Positions 52,677-61,675 of a DNA stretch of 64,000 nt are shown here, piece after piece (within the stretch, counting starts at the first letter, position 1; every line of letters starts with the position of its first letter). The notes under the pieces are model-generated. The model did not search any database. It was given only the letters and a program-made list of their open reading frames with translations, and had not been told where the DNA came from. The DNA is from Chryseobacterium sp. ZHDP1. Its GTDB lineage: Bacteria; Bacteroidota; Bacteroidia; Flavobacteriales; Weeksellaceae. Position numbers and translations under genes: made by a program. The stretch covers positions 2,604,001 through 2,668,000 of the forward strand of contig NZ_CP075682.1 in the NCBI RefSeq assembly GCF_018603435.1. Direction: 5' to 3'.

Positions 52677-55190
52677 TTATTTTTTATTGAATATTGACTG
52701 AACTTTATTTCTAATTCTTATCAGCATTGGTTCTCTGTAATTTTTATCTTCATCAAAATAGCCATAACCGTAACCATATCCGTAACCATATCCGTAGCCA
52801 TAACCGTAGCCGTAACCATATCCATAGCCCTGTTTTGTATTATAATCATTATAAACAAGACCTAAATGTCCGATTTCTCCGGTATGGTATTTCTCTGTAA
52901 TCATTTTCAGCATATACTTCTCTGTGTATTCATGGCGGACTACATAAATATTAGCATCCGAGTGTTTCATCAGCTCATAAGAATCCGCGACCAGACCTAC
53001 CGGAGGAGAATCGATGATGATGAAATCATATATTTTTTTAAGGTCTTCGATAAATTTGATGTTTTTTTCACTCATCAGCAACTCAGACGGATTCGGAGGA
53101 ATAGGACCGGAGGTTGCCACATCCAAATTTGGAATTCTTGTTTTATTGATAATCTGATCTATTCCCACTTCACCTGTAAGGTAATTTGAGATACCATATT
53201 TATTATCAATTTTAAAATCACCAAATATCTTAGGCTTTCTTAAATCCATCCCCAAAAGAATGGTCTTTTTGTCGCTTAATCCCAAAACGGAAGCCAAATT
53301 GATAGAAACATAGGTTTTACCTTCCCCCCCAATTGAAGAAGTAACAAGAATTACTTTGCTGCCATCATTTTCTCCGGATAAGAATCTTACATTTGCCCTA
53401 ACCCCTCTGAACGCTTCCGAAACAGAAGACTTTGGCTGATCCAGAACGGTAAGCATATTTTCATGATTGTTATTTCCGATAACTCCAAGAAGCGGAATTT
53501 TAGTTGCATTAAGCAATTCTTTAATATTCCGAATTTTACTATCTAATATTTCTCCAATAAAAATAAACAGTAATGGCAAAGCAAGAAGCCCTCCTATAAT
53601 TGCGGCTTTTGTAGCTTTTACATTCGGGCCAATTGGTGGCTGGCTTACATTTTTAGCAGGATCTATTACACTGATATCCGACTGGTTTCCCGCCATTCTC
53701 AGCTCTGTATCGTTCTGTCTCGTAAGCAAGCTGTTGTAGGTAGCCTCAATCATATTATATCCTCTTTCTGCATCTAGATATTTTCTCTGCTTTTCAGGAT
53801 ATGTTGCCAATTCGGAATTTGCATTCCCGACTTTTTGGTTAATTTTATTAATTTCTGTGTAATAAGCAGTATAATAATTTCGTAAAGCACCATTTGAACT
53901 GATTCTGGCCTCATCAATCAATCTGTTGATCTCTTTCATCGGCTCAGAATTTGGCTTGTAAATTAAAGCCATTTCTCTTCTCTTAAGATATAAAGCCTTC
54001 AGTTCTGCTACAGAAGCACTGAAAAGTCCGTCCTGGAAACCTGCAGCATTAGTGCTGATCATTTTTTCGAAATTCTGGGTTTCCAGACTGTTTTTAATCT
54101 GATTCAGGGAGCTTATTTTGCTTTCAATATCAGCTTTTTTGGCTTCAAGATCTTTAATTTCTGTTAATGATTTTTCATCTCTGTCTTTAATATCATAAAG
54201 CTTTTCGGTTGTCTTCATGTAATTAAGAACATTGGCACTGGAATCTAACTTTTTTCTGATATTATCCAGATTTTGCTTTAAATATACATTGGTATTCTGA
54301 TCCACCAAAACTTTATCAGCCTGTCTTTTCTTTTGAAGCTGTTTTACGGACATATTAAGGAAATTCACCGTACTGTTAAGGTTATAACCTTTCTTGGTGA
54401 TAATCATGATGGTATTAATCTCCTTATCAAACTCCACTCCGATTGTGGAAACAATATCATTAACCGTCTGATTAACCGTATTTAAATTTACAATTATATT
54501 GGTTAATTTAATTTTTGGATTCACAGGATTTTTTAACAGTCTGAATCTCAAATTAGGAGAAGTATACCACTCTCCTACCCGAATAATTTTATTCGCAGGT
54601 CTTCCATAAGGATCAATGGTTGTATAACTTTCAGATTCAAAACTATATAAATTCTGAGATTGTCCTTCTTCAGGTAATACGACTTCGTAAGAATCCCCTC
54701 CTTTAGGAATTAATGTAATAGGATAATTTACCTGTTGCCCATGCTTTCTGTCTACCTGTAAAAAAACGGGAGAATCATCTTTATCCAGATAAGTTGATTT
54801 AATAAGTCCTTTTGTGGAATAATTTACAAAAAGATCCAGCTCCTTTATCAGAAACTCATTGTGGGTTCTGGATAAAAGCATTTTTTTCAGATATACCCCG
54901 TCCTGATTTCCTCCCTGTCCCCAGATAAAATTAATAGACTGGCTGGGCGTGAAATAACTTGAAGTATTATTGGAAATACTTAAAGACAAGGTCGATGCAT
55001 AAATATTCTGAGCGTAGTATTTACTGTACATCCACGAAATTCCATACCCGATAAAAAGCATTAAAACAAACCAATACCAATTTCTCAGTATTCTGCGTAA
55101 AAAGTGCTCAACATCAAATAAGGCAAAACTGCCGTGCTTTTCTTTGTGAGAATCTGCTTTCTCTACCTTTGTTTCTTTTCCCGGAATCAT
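52677..55190 (-). CDS. Wzc-like polysaccharide copolymerase/tyrosine autokinase
   Basis: 837 residues. An N-terminal Wzz-like TM (WYWFVLMLFIGYGISWMYSKYY) begins a large periplasmic section with long coiled coils, a second TM (AAIIGGLLALPLLFIFIGEI), then a BY-kinase domain from about 590: VTSSIGGEGKTYVSINLASVLG (Walker A), ILLGMDLRKPKI (A') and FIIIDSPPVGLVAD (Walker B). The C-terminal tail has 12 consecutive Gly-Tyr pairs near 795-820, in place of the usual scattered Tyr cluster. It lies 5 bp behind the Wza-like gene. Confidence 0.93.
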   Translation of the reverse strand: MIPGKETKVEKADSHKEKHGSFALFDVEHFLRRILRNWYWFVLMLFIGYGISWMYSKYYAQNIYASTLSLSISNNTSSYFTPSQSINFIWGQGGNQDGVYLKKMLLSRTHNEFLIKELDLFVNYSTKGLIKSTYLDKDDSPVFLQVDRKHGQQVNYPITLIPKGGDSYEVVLPEEGQSQNLYSFESESYTTIDPYGRPANKIIRVGEWYTSPNLRFRLLKNPVNPKIKLTNIIVNLNTVNQTVNDIVSTIGVEFDKEINTIMIITKKGYNLNSTVNFLNMSVKQLQKKRQADKVLVDQNTNVYLKQNLDNIRKKLDSSANVLNYMKTTEKLYDIKDRDEKSLTEIKDLEAKKADIESKISSLNQIKNSLETQNFEKMISTNAAGFQDGLFSASVAELKALYLKRREMALIYKPNSEPMKEINRLIDEARISSNGALRNYYTAYYTEINKINQKVGNANSELATYPEKQRKYLDAERGYNMIEATYNSLLTRQNDTELRMAGNQSDISVIDPAKNVSQPPIGPNVKATKAAIIGGLLALPLLFIFIGEILDSKIRNIKELLNATKIPLLGVIGNNNHENMLTVLDQPKSSVSEAFRGVRANVRFLSGENDGSKVILVTSSIGGEGKTYVSINLASVLGLSDKKTILLGMDLRKPKIFGDFKIDNKYGISNYLTGEVGIDQIINKTRIPNLDVATSGPIPPNPSELLMSEKNIKFIEDLKKIYDFIIIDSPPVGLVADSYELMKHSDANIYVVRHEYTEKYMLKMITEKYHTGEIGHLGLVYNDYNTKQGYGYGYGYGYGYGYGYGYGYGYGYFDEDKNYREPMLIRIRNKVQSIFNKK

Positions 55191-55194
55191 AGTA

Positions 55195-56061
55195 TTAAAG
55201 GTTTTTTAAAAGTAGGTAGATAGATAAGGCTGTTGTAATCACAGAAACTCCTGTTGTTAAAGTCTGGATAGGATCTTTTCCTAATCCGTTCAGACTTTTC
55301 GCTCTTGTATTCAGGTAAATTTCGTCTCCGTTCTGAACGTAAAAATATGGAGAATTCATTACATCTTCACGGGTGAGATCAATAATTGCTTTTTTAATTC
55401 CTTCAGGTAATTTCCGGTGAATGACAATGTTTTTTCGGTCAACAGTTCTGTTTAATCCACCACTCATTGCAATTGCTTCTGTAATAGTAAGTGTATTTTT
55501 GTGAACAACTTTCTCGCCGGTAACGCCTGTGGTTTCAACATCTCCCAAGACATAAAATGTAATTCCGTTGGTATTTAAGCGTACTTCAGACTTGCCTTCC
55601 TGAAAGTTTTCATTAACCTTATCCTGAATTTCACTACTCACCTCCGCAATGGTCCTTCCTTCCGCTTTGATAAACCCTATTCCGAAAACATTAATATCTC
55701 CGTTGTTATCAACCTTCAATCCGTTAAAGTAAAAAGTACTATTTCCACCTGTCCCTCCCGAAGAAGCACCTCCTCCATTAGCAATGGAATTGGTAGCGGC
55801 TCCAGATCCTGAAGTATTCAGGGAAGAATAGAACTGTGCGGCGTCCCCTTTAGGCGTAGTCACAATGTTCAGGTTCAAAATATCGTTCTTTGTAATTCTG
55901 TAGACAGGAATATTATAGGGGATCAAACCTTCCTCATTAATTACAAGGCTTTCGCTGGGCTGCATATATCTTACATCTTTTGTAGTAATACAAGATGTGG
56001 TGATTAAAAGTGGCAGGGCTAAAAGTAATAAATGCTTACAATTCTTCATCATATTTTTCAA
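55195..56061 (-). CDS. Wza-like polysaccharide export lipoprotein
   Basis: 288 residues. Lipobox LITTSCITTKD, then the polysaccharide-export motif YRITKNDILNLNIVT, an SLBB-like domain (GITFYVLGDVETTGVTGEKVVHKNTLTITEAIAMSGG) and a C-terminal helix (GVSVITTALSIYLLLKNL). It forms the outer-membrane channel with the Wzc-like protein. A Gly/Ser/Asn-rich loop (about 82-105) is inserted after PES. Confidence 0.93.
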   Translation of the reverse strand: MKNMMKNCKHLLLLALPLLITTSCITTKDVRYMQPSESLVINEEGLIPYNIPVYRITKNDILNLNIVTTPKGDAAQFYSSLNTSGSGAATNSIANGGGASSGGTGGNSTFYFNGLKVDNNGDINVFGIGFIKAEGRTIAEVSSEIQDKVNENFQEGKSEVRLNTNGITFYVLGDVETTGVTGEKVVHKNTLTITEAIAMSGGLNRTVDRKNIVIHRKLPEGIKKAIIDLTREDVMNSPYFYVQNGDEIYLNTRAKSLNGLGKDPIQTLTTGVSVITTALSIYLLLKNL

Positions 56062-56082
56062 GTTGTTTGCAAAAGTAAAGAT

Positions 56083-57228
56083 TTAATTGATAGTCTTTTT
56101 ATTATTCTTCTTCAAAAGATAAATAAAATCCGGAATATAAGCTCCCAAAAAACCCAGAAAAAGTACAATCAATAATAAAAGATTTACATTTATATGTCGG
56201 AGATAATAGGCTACCGTTACAATAAAGAGATAATATACAACAATATAAAAGCTTGATCTTCTGTGTGTAAGATTAAGTTTTAACAGTTTATGATGGATAT
56301 GATTCTTGTCTGCATCAAAGGGAGATTTTTTGTTAATTAATCTTACCATAATAACATTAAGAGTGTCTACAATGGGCAAAATTAATATTGCTACCGCTAC
56401 CACAGGTGCAGACTGGAGGTGATATCTTGGAATTCCGGGAAGTTTTTTATCTATAAAAATGTCTATAAAACAAATGGAAGTAAAAGCAAGAAGGAATCCC
56501 AGAAGCATGGAACCCGTATCTCCCATAAATATTTTATTGGTTCTGTAGTTGGATAAATTATAATACAAAAATGCCAGAACTGCTCCTATTATAATTGTAG
56601 ATAAAACAACCAGAGGATAATTATATTCTCCCAATCTGTAATAACTGATCCCGAAAAGCGCGCTGCAGATAACAGAATACCCTCCGGCAAGCCCATCAAT
56701 TCCGTCTATGAGATTGAATGCATTGATAAGGATTATAAAAGTCAAAATACTGAAAATAACACTTATAACATACTCCATTTCATAGATCCCGAAAATTCCG
56801 AAAAGGCTTCTGATCCTTATATCTGAGCCAATAACTATAAACGCAGATACCACAATCTGTGCTACCAGTTTTTTGTAGGCTCTCATTACAACGATATCAT
56901 CCATTACTCCAATGTAAAGCAAAATAACGAGGGAAGCGAATAGAAATTTATAGAGATCAAACAGTTCGTAAGCGAAAATAGAAGCACAGATTCCGATAGA
57001 ATAGAAAATCGCGATCCCGCCAAGATTAGGGATTTTTCGGAGATGGGAACTTCTTACCCCAGGTTCGTCCATTAAATTTTTCCTGCGGGAAATTTTAATG
57101 ATCGTGGGAACGGAAAAATAGGTGATTAAAAAAGAAAATAAAAAACCAAAGCCTACTTTTACATAAAAAATAGGAATCCCTGACTGGTTTAAGAACAATT
57201 CAAAATTCTTCATTTTTTTTCTATTCAA
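56083..57228 (-). CDS. WecA/TagO-family sugar-phosphate transferase
   Basis: 381 residues; a start at 57213 is also possible. Eleven-TM polytopic protein. PGVRSSHLRKIPNLGGIAIF, NAFNLIDGIDGLAGG (DDxxD-equivalent), FMGDTGSMLLGF and HIHHKLLKLNL are all hallmarks. It moves a sugar-1-phosphate onto undecaprenyl phosphate to start glycan synthesis. It heads a block with Wza and Wzc, 75 bp after the GT2 gene. Confidence 0.94.
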   Translation of the reverse strand: MNRKKMKNFELFLNQSGIPIFYVKVGFGFLFSFLITYFSVPTIIKISRRKNLMDEPGVRSSHLRKIPNLGGIAIFYSIGICASIFAYELFDLYKFLFASLVILLYIGVMDDIVVMRAYKKLVAQIVVSAFIVIGSDIRIRSLFGIFGIYEMEYVISVIFSILTFIILINAFNLIDGIDGLAGGYSVICSALFGISYYRLGEYNYPLVVLSTIIIGAVLAFLYYNLSNYRTNKIFMGDTGSMLLGFLLAFTSICFIDIFIDKKLPGIPRYHLQSAPVVAVAILILPIVDTLNVIMVRLINKKSPFDADKNHIHHKLLKLNLTHRRSSFYIVVYYLFIVTVAYYLRHINVNLLLLIVLFLGFLGAYIPDFIYLLKKNNKKTIN

Positions 57229-57303
57229 GTACTTTGAAGGCTTAACGACTAAAAACCTTGTGTCTGGCTTATGAGCTAAGTAACACAGTACTTACATTTG
57301 TGT

Positions 57304-58305
57304 TTACACTAATTTTCTTATCAGTTTTTTCTGCCCTGCAAAAAACAACAGATAGTATATCTTTTTTTTCAGTGGCAAAGATAGCAGATAATTCTTATCA
57401 AAACGATTATAATTCAATATATCTTTCAATTTCAGTTCTCTATCTTTGATAAATATCTCTAATTTTGCCGACATATCATAAAAAGTTCTTTCGTCTTTTA
57501 CAAAAGCAAGATAAGCCAGAAAAGAATACACTCCTTCAAAAATCTGAAAATTTTTAAGTTCTTTCTTTCTGCCGGAATATCCGGACTTTTCAAAAACCTC
57601 TTCTACATCTATTACCGCTTTCAGAATATCCAGTCCTTTTTCCGTATGGGTTTTGGTAATGGAATCGGTACGTTCAAGATACTGATAATGGAAATTCTGC
57701 GTTTGAGAAATGGTGTCGCATTCCAGCAAAAGCTGGGGGATTAACTGAATATCCTCAAAATGCGCCCCTTTTTTAAATCTTTTGTCCCTAAAAAGTTCTT
57801 TTTTAAACAATTTGTTGCATGCAAAGTAGCTGAGATCGGAAAAAACGGAAAAATTATTTCCGAGATCAATTTTTTCCGGCATATTGGGAATCTGTGTAAG
57901 TTTTTGCGTTACTTTTCCGTTTTCATCTACTTTCTGAATATTGCAGATTACGATCTTCGACTGATGTTTTTCAGCAAGATGTACCATTTCTTCAAACATG
58001 GAAGGCGCAACATAATCATCACTGTCTACAAATCCGAGATAATCTCCTGTTGCTTGATCGATGCCGAAATTCCGCGCATCACTCAAACCGCCGTTTTCTT
58101 TTATAAAAGGCTTAATTTTTTCGGGATATTTCTGCGCATACTCCTGAATAATGTGTTCAGAATCATCTTTGCTTCCGTCATTTACGACAAGAATCTCAAT
58201 ATTCTGATAGGTTTGACGGACTAATGAATCCAGACATTTTGCGAGATAATTTTGGACATTATAGACGGGAACAATAACAGAAACTTTTGAGGGAACATTT
58301 TTCAT
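57304..58305 (-). CDS. Family 2 glycosyltransferase
   Basis: 333 residues. GT-A fold with VSVIVPVYNVQNYLAKCLDSLVRQTYQNIEILVVNDGS, GLSDARNFGIDQATGDYLGFVDSDDYV (DxD equivalent DSDD) and a C-terminal alpha region. Typical inverting GT2. It starts 3 bp downstream of the arginase-like gene and is probably in the same transcript as the exopolysaccharide genes. Acceptor and donor are unknown. Confidence 0.94.
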   Translation of the reverse strand: MKNVPSKVSVIVPVYNVQNYLAKCLDSLVRQTYQNIEILVVNDGSKDDSEHIIQEYAQKYPEKIKPFIKENGGLSDARNFGIDQATGDYLGFVDSDDYVAPSMFEEMVHLAEKHQSKIVICNIQKVDENGKVTQKLTQIPNMPEKIDLGNNFSVFSDLSYFACNKLFKKELFRDKRFKKGAHFEDIQLIPQLLLECDTISQTQNFHYQYLERTDSITKTHTEKGLDILKAVIDVEEVFEKSGYSGRKKELKNFQIFEGVYSFLAYLAFVKDERTFYDMSAKLEIFIKDRELKLKDILNYNRFDKNYLLSLPLKKKIYYLLFFAGQKKLIRKLV

Positions 58306-58308
58306 ACA

Positions 58309-59379
58309 TTATATTTTCGTCAGTCGTGCATTCAGCCAGCCTTTTTTGGCATCATCAAAATCTTTTCGGGAACAGGGAACGCAGTTTTCTATATTTTCAT
58401 CGTCCCCGAAATACCAGAGATTACTGAAAGTATCCCGTTTGAAGGCATATTGTCTGTCGTCTACCAAAACATAAAACACTTCATAATGTCTTTCTTTCGG
58501 GTGTGATCTCTGAATATTGATTCCTTCGATCAGATACCAGATCATTTGTGCGAGAAGCTGTTGATTCAGCTGGTTTTCGGAGTAAATATTATAGTTGAAA
58601 ATCCCGACAGACTTTAAATTTTCACTTAAACCGATTTCCTTCATGTATGCGCAGACTTCTCTCCGGTTCAGTCCGTTTACCTGCGGATTCATGGAAAAAG
58701 GTTCGCTGAAACTTTCGATGGCATCACAATTTACTGTCACCAGATCCGCTTTTCTGAAGAAGGGTTCTGTTTTTTCGGTAGAATTCATCATTTCAGCAAG
58801 GCGGATAATATCAAATTCAACTTCTTTGATTAATCTTACTGAATCTGCTTCATTCAGATGTTTCTGATAGCCTAAATGATGGTAATTTTTAATAGAAAAA
58901 GTTTTAGCTCCGAAAATCTTGCTTAAAAAGGTATGTTCATTAATCATTTCGCCCTGTTTCAGGGAAATAATATTGCTGATCTGGGTATAATTGATGCTTT
59001 TGGTATGGAAATTAAGCGCCGAAAAAAGCGAAAAAGCAAAATCATTGGAACCGCCCACAATCACCGGAATGGCTCTTTTGTAATGACAGGCAGACAATAC
59101 TTCCTGCAGAATATAATGAGAATCCTGAACAGATTTTCCGGAAACAAGGTCTCCAAGATCAACTATCGGAATTTCAAAATCGAGCTGTGAGAGTTTATAG
59201 AATTCATTCCTGATCCCTGTAAAATCCTGAACTTCTGCATCCCCATTTGCGCCTCTGTAATCCGAAACAAAAAGAAGTACGATACTGTCTTCTTTTATTT
59301 CCTTCGTGATTCCTGCCCCGATATGCCAGTTTTCTGTCCTGAAATTTCTTGGGGAAATGATAAAATCTTCAAAATTCAT
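58309..59379 (-). CDS. Arginase/ureohydrolase-fold protein lacking metal ligands
   Basis: 356 residues from ATG 59379; the longer start at 59403 falls in a -7-like TAAGTTTG box (59401-59408). It has the ureohydrolase frame (VLLFVSDYRGANGD, PVIVGGSNDFAF, NPQVNGLNRREVCAYMKEIG), but metal-binding motifs are altered: GGDHS is GGSND (109-113), DAHxD is replaced near 130-135 by NYTQIS, and SxDxD is TVNCDAIE (215-222). It is probably not a Mn-dependent hydrolase. It comes first in the minus-strand operon before GT2. Confidence 0.85.
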   Translation of the reverse strand: MNFEDFIISPRNFRTENWHIGAGITKEIKEDSIVLLFVSDYRGANGDAEVQDFTGIRNEFYKLSQLDFEIPIVDLGDLVSGKSVQDSHYILQEVLSACHYKRAIPVIVGGSNDFAFSLFSALNFHTKSINYTQISNIISLKQGEMINEHTFLSKIFGAKTFSIKNYHHLGYQKHLNEADSVRLIKEVEFDIIRLAEMMNSTEKTEPFFRKADLVTVNCDAIESFSEPFSMNPQVNGLNRREVCAYMKEIGLSENLKSVGIFNYNIYSENQLNQQLLAQMIWYLIEGINIQRSHPKERHYEVFYVLVDDRQYAFKRDTFSNLWYFGDDENIENCVPCSRKDFDDAKKGWLNARLTKI

Positions 59380-59545
59380 TTGTAGTCTCCATTGTTTTCG
59401 CAAACTTACAAAAATATTAGAACTCTTATTTATCTCATTTTAAATACTAAAGCACTTTAAAAATCAAAATCGTTTATTCTTTAAAACTGATAAAAATTTT
59501 AATCTTAAATTTCAGATTCTAAATTAACCGTTAAAACAAAAATAC

Positions 59546-59929
59546 ATGAGCAGCACGAAAAGAGACGAATTAAAAAAACTTTTAGCCCCCATTAATAAAG
59601 AATTAAGAACACACGGTGGAAATGAGAATAAAATTAAACTCACAAAATTAAAAGAGGAACATATTGATTTTCTGTTGGAATTGCTCAATGTTCATTTAGA
59701 AAAATACAAGGATTTTGCAAGAGCTGATCTTGAAGATTTTCATGCAGAAGATATTAAAGGTCTGGTAAATTATAAAATGCCTGTAAACATTCATGAAATT
59801 GATCTTCCGGAGAGTTTCAGTGATCCTGTATCCTGGAAAATAGCGATTGGAAGGCTTAGGTTTGGTTCTACACAGGTAATCTTAGAGATAAACAACTGGG
59901 AAATTACCGACAGCACTCTGGTTGGCTGA
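59546..59929 (+). CDS. Hypothetical cytosolic protein
   Basis: 127 residues, no signal peptide. An N-terminal helical part (MSSTKRDELKKLLAPINKELR...KLKEEHIDFLLELLNVHLEKYKD) precedes a small alpha/beta part (YKMPVNIHEIDLPESFSDPVSWKIAIGRLRFG). I do not recognise it. It is 22 bp upstream of the next unknown gene, so they are probably an operon. Confidence 0.75.
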   Translation: MSSTKRDELKKLLAPINKELRTHGGNENKIKLTKLKEEHIDFLLELLNVHLEKYKDFARADLEDFHAEDIKGLVNYKMPVNIHEIDLPESFSDPVSWKIAIGRLRFGSTQVILEINNWEITDSTLVG

Positions 59930-59951
59930 TTGATCCTAAAATCCTTTCCGC

Positions 59952-60683
59952 ATGAATAAAATGTATAAAGACAAGCTTGAAATATTACAGCAGCGAATCC
60001 CGATCGGAGAAAGACAGGGTTTGGCTTTGTTAGAAAAAGCCGAAGGAAATACAGATAAAGCTGAAAAATATTTTACAGAAGAACGTATTTCGATCATTGT
60101 GAATAAGACCGGAATACAAGCTAAAATTGCTCTTCATCATCTTCGGGAAAATAATTTTGATATTAAGCAGACCATCAAAATAATTGAAACTAAATATTTT
60201 ACCACAACGGAACTTATTTTAAAGAAAGATCATGATAAGGAGGAAGCTTTGGATAAAATCTTTTCAGCAATTGTAAAAAAATATGACTGGAAAAGAAATT
60301 TTCTGAATGCTCCCAACAAAATAAAAGATTTTCCAATCGAATTATACAGTTTTGTAACTGTAATGGAATGGCTCTATTTTGAAAACTGGGAAGATTTTGA
60401 GAGTGCTTTATTTCATCATCTCGACATGGTAACTGAACAAATGAGAACAAAGCTGAATCTGACTCAACTTGCAGATTATCTGGAAAAAGCTCAGAATATT
60501 TCAAATTCTTTTTACGAAAAATACGAAACTTCAAAAGACCATAATAATTACGTAAAAGCAACCAATGAGCTGCGCAACAATAAAGAATTTATTGCAGCAG
60601 AAGAGAAGTTTATCCTCCTGAAACCGCTCCTTGAAGAACGTCTTTATGAATTTGTAAAAACCAATATAGAGAAGTTTCCCTAA
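59952..60683 (+). CDS. Hypothetical protein with UBA/TS-N-like repeats
   Basis: 243 residues, no signal peptide or TM. The first 85 residues show two short three-helix-like repeats: IPIGERQGLALLEKAEGNTDKAEKYFTEE and NKTGIQAKIALHHLRENNFDIKQTIKIIE, which resemble UBA/TS-N bundles (as in EF-Ts). The C-terminal two thirds are helical and charged (LFHHLDMVTEQMRTKLNLTQLADYLEKAQN). Role unknown. Its neighbour upstream is also unknown. Confidence 0.78.
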   Translation: MNKMYKDKLEILQQRIPIGERQGLALLEKAEGNTDKAEKYFTEERISIIVNKTGIQAKIALHHLRENNFDIKQTIKIIETKYFTTTELILKKDHDKEEALDKIFSAIVKKYDWKRNFLNAPNKIKDFPIELYSFVTVMEWLYFENWEDFESALFHHLDMVTEQMRTKLNLTQLADYLEKAQNISNSFYEKYETSKDHNNYVKATNELRNNKEFIAAEEKFILLKPLLEERLYEFVKTNIEKFP

Positions 60684-60815
60684 AGAATTCGAATACCAAA
60701 TACGGAATGATATCCGGTGAGTGACAAAATCAGACCGGAATTGCGTACGTATACTTATGAGCTCAGAATGGATATTACTCCCTGATTTATCAATACAAAT
60801 TATCGTTTTGTTCAT

Positions 60816-60850
60816 AAAAAATCCGTTTCACAAATGTTTGTGAGACGGAT
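60816..60850 (-). terminator. Strong terminator hairpin
   Basis: Perfect 14-bp stem ATCCGTTTCACAAA / TTTGTGAGACGGAT with a 2-nt loop; A-run on the left serves as T-run on the minus strand. It ends the HTH pair transcript. The 247-bp gap from 60684 holds nothing else recognised. Confidence 0.85.
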
Positions 60851-60930
60851 GATTGTACCTAATAAAAAATTTAACTTAGAAATGAATGATTTAAATATTC
60901 TAAACAGTACCTATATTTTTTCTGATATAA

Positions 60931-61257
60931 TTAAATTTTATATATTTTTTTCCATTTCGTTAAAGTGTTTCTGCTGATTCTAAAATACTTTGAAGTATGA
61001 AAATTATTCATCTTATGCTCTTTCTGATATTTTATGATGTACAGAATCGTCTCATCATCATATGATCGGTGTCTCTGATTAAATACTACAGAGTCCTGAT
61101 CTTTCTTATTAAAAATTAAATTATCAAGTTTCACTATATCCCAGGATAACAAAGTCTCTTTATCTAAAAAATACTTAAACTCCGTTTCCCTTTCAGGACA
61201 TATTTTTAAAATAATGTCATGATAAATTTTCTTATAATCAGGAATTGTTCTCATCAT
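60931..61257 (-). CDS. Small HTH protein (transposase-like), distal of pair
   Basis: 108 residues from ATG 61257 (MMRTIPDYKKIYHDII...). A C-terminal helix-turn-helix (DDETILYIIKYQKEHKMNNFHTSKYFRISRNTLTKWKKIYK) resembles HTH_23/28 of transposases. No DDE catalytic domain is present. It overlaps the partner gene by 20 bp. In Chryseobacterium-like genomes such pairs seem to recur; annotations often call them transposases, but there is no transposon end here. Confidence 0.8.
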   Translation of the reverse strand: MMRTIPDYKKIYHDIILKICPERETEFKYFLDKETLLSWDIVKLDNLIFNKKDQDSVVFNQRHRSYDDETILYIIKYQKEHKMNNFHTSKYFRISRNTLTKWKKIYKI

Positions 61258-61675
61258 GCTTGGCTTTCCATTTGTATAATGTTGTCTTGGGTATTCCGTA
61301 TTCCCGCATAATAGAGTCTGCACTTTTCTCTCCGGATCTCATAAGTTCCAAAATGTATTCTATAAGATTCTTAGTGTATATGTTTTTCCTGAATTTCGGA
61401 AGAGACGATATCTTTGTGGAATCGGATGCTTTAACAGGTGGAGCATACAATATAATGTGCTGGGAATACAATCTGAAAAAATCGTAATTCAGTAATTTGC
61501 TCCATTTTAAAAGTACATTGCAATCTATGCTTTCTTTTCTATACATCTCTGCAACCTCAGCTTCTGAGCATTTCAGAAAATTGCATATCCGTACTAAATC
61601 TATATCCAATTCATCCACTCTCATTTTAACATATGAGCCTATATGGATTTCTTTAAAATTTGATACTATTTTCAT
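61238..61675 (-). CDS. Small HTH protein, first of pair
   Basis: 145 residues. The first half (MKIVSNFKEIHIGSYVKMRVDELDIDLVRICNFLKCSEAEVAEMY) looks like a HTH-like regulator domain, and the C-terminus (LIEYILELMRSGEKSADSIMREYGIPKTTLYKWKAKHD) is a transposase-like HTH. There is no catalytic domain. It overlaps its partner gene by 20 bp. Probably a DNA-binding two-protein module, function unknown. Confidence 0.82.
   Translation of the reverse strand: MKIVSNFKEIHIGSYVKMRVDELDIDLVRICNFLKCSEAEVAEMYRKESIDCNVLLKWSKLLNYDFFRLYSQHIILYAPPVKASDSTKISSLPKFRKNIYTKNLIEYILELMRSGEKSADSIMREYGIPKTTLYKWKAKHDENNS

Noticed and set aside
60931..61675. Insertion sequence
   Set aside because: Only HTH parts are encoded; no DDE domain, no terminal inverted repeats and no target-site duplication were found.
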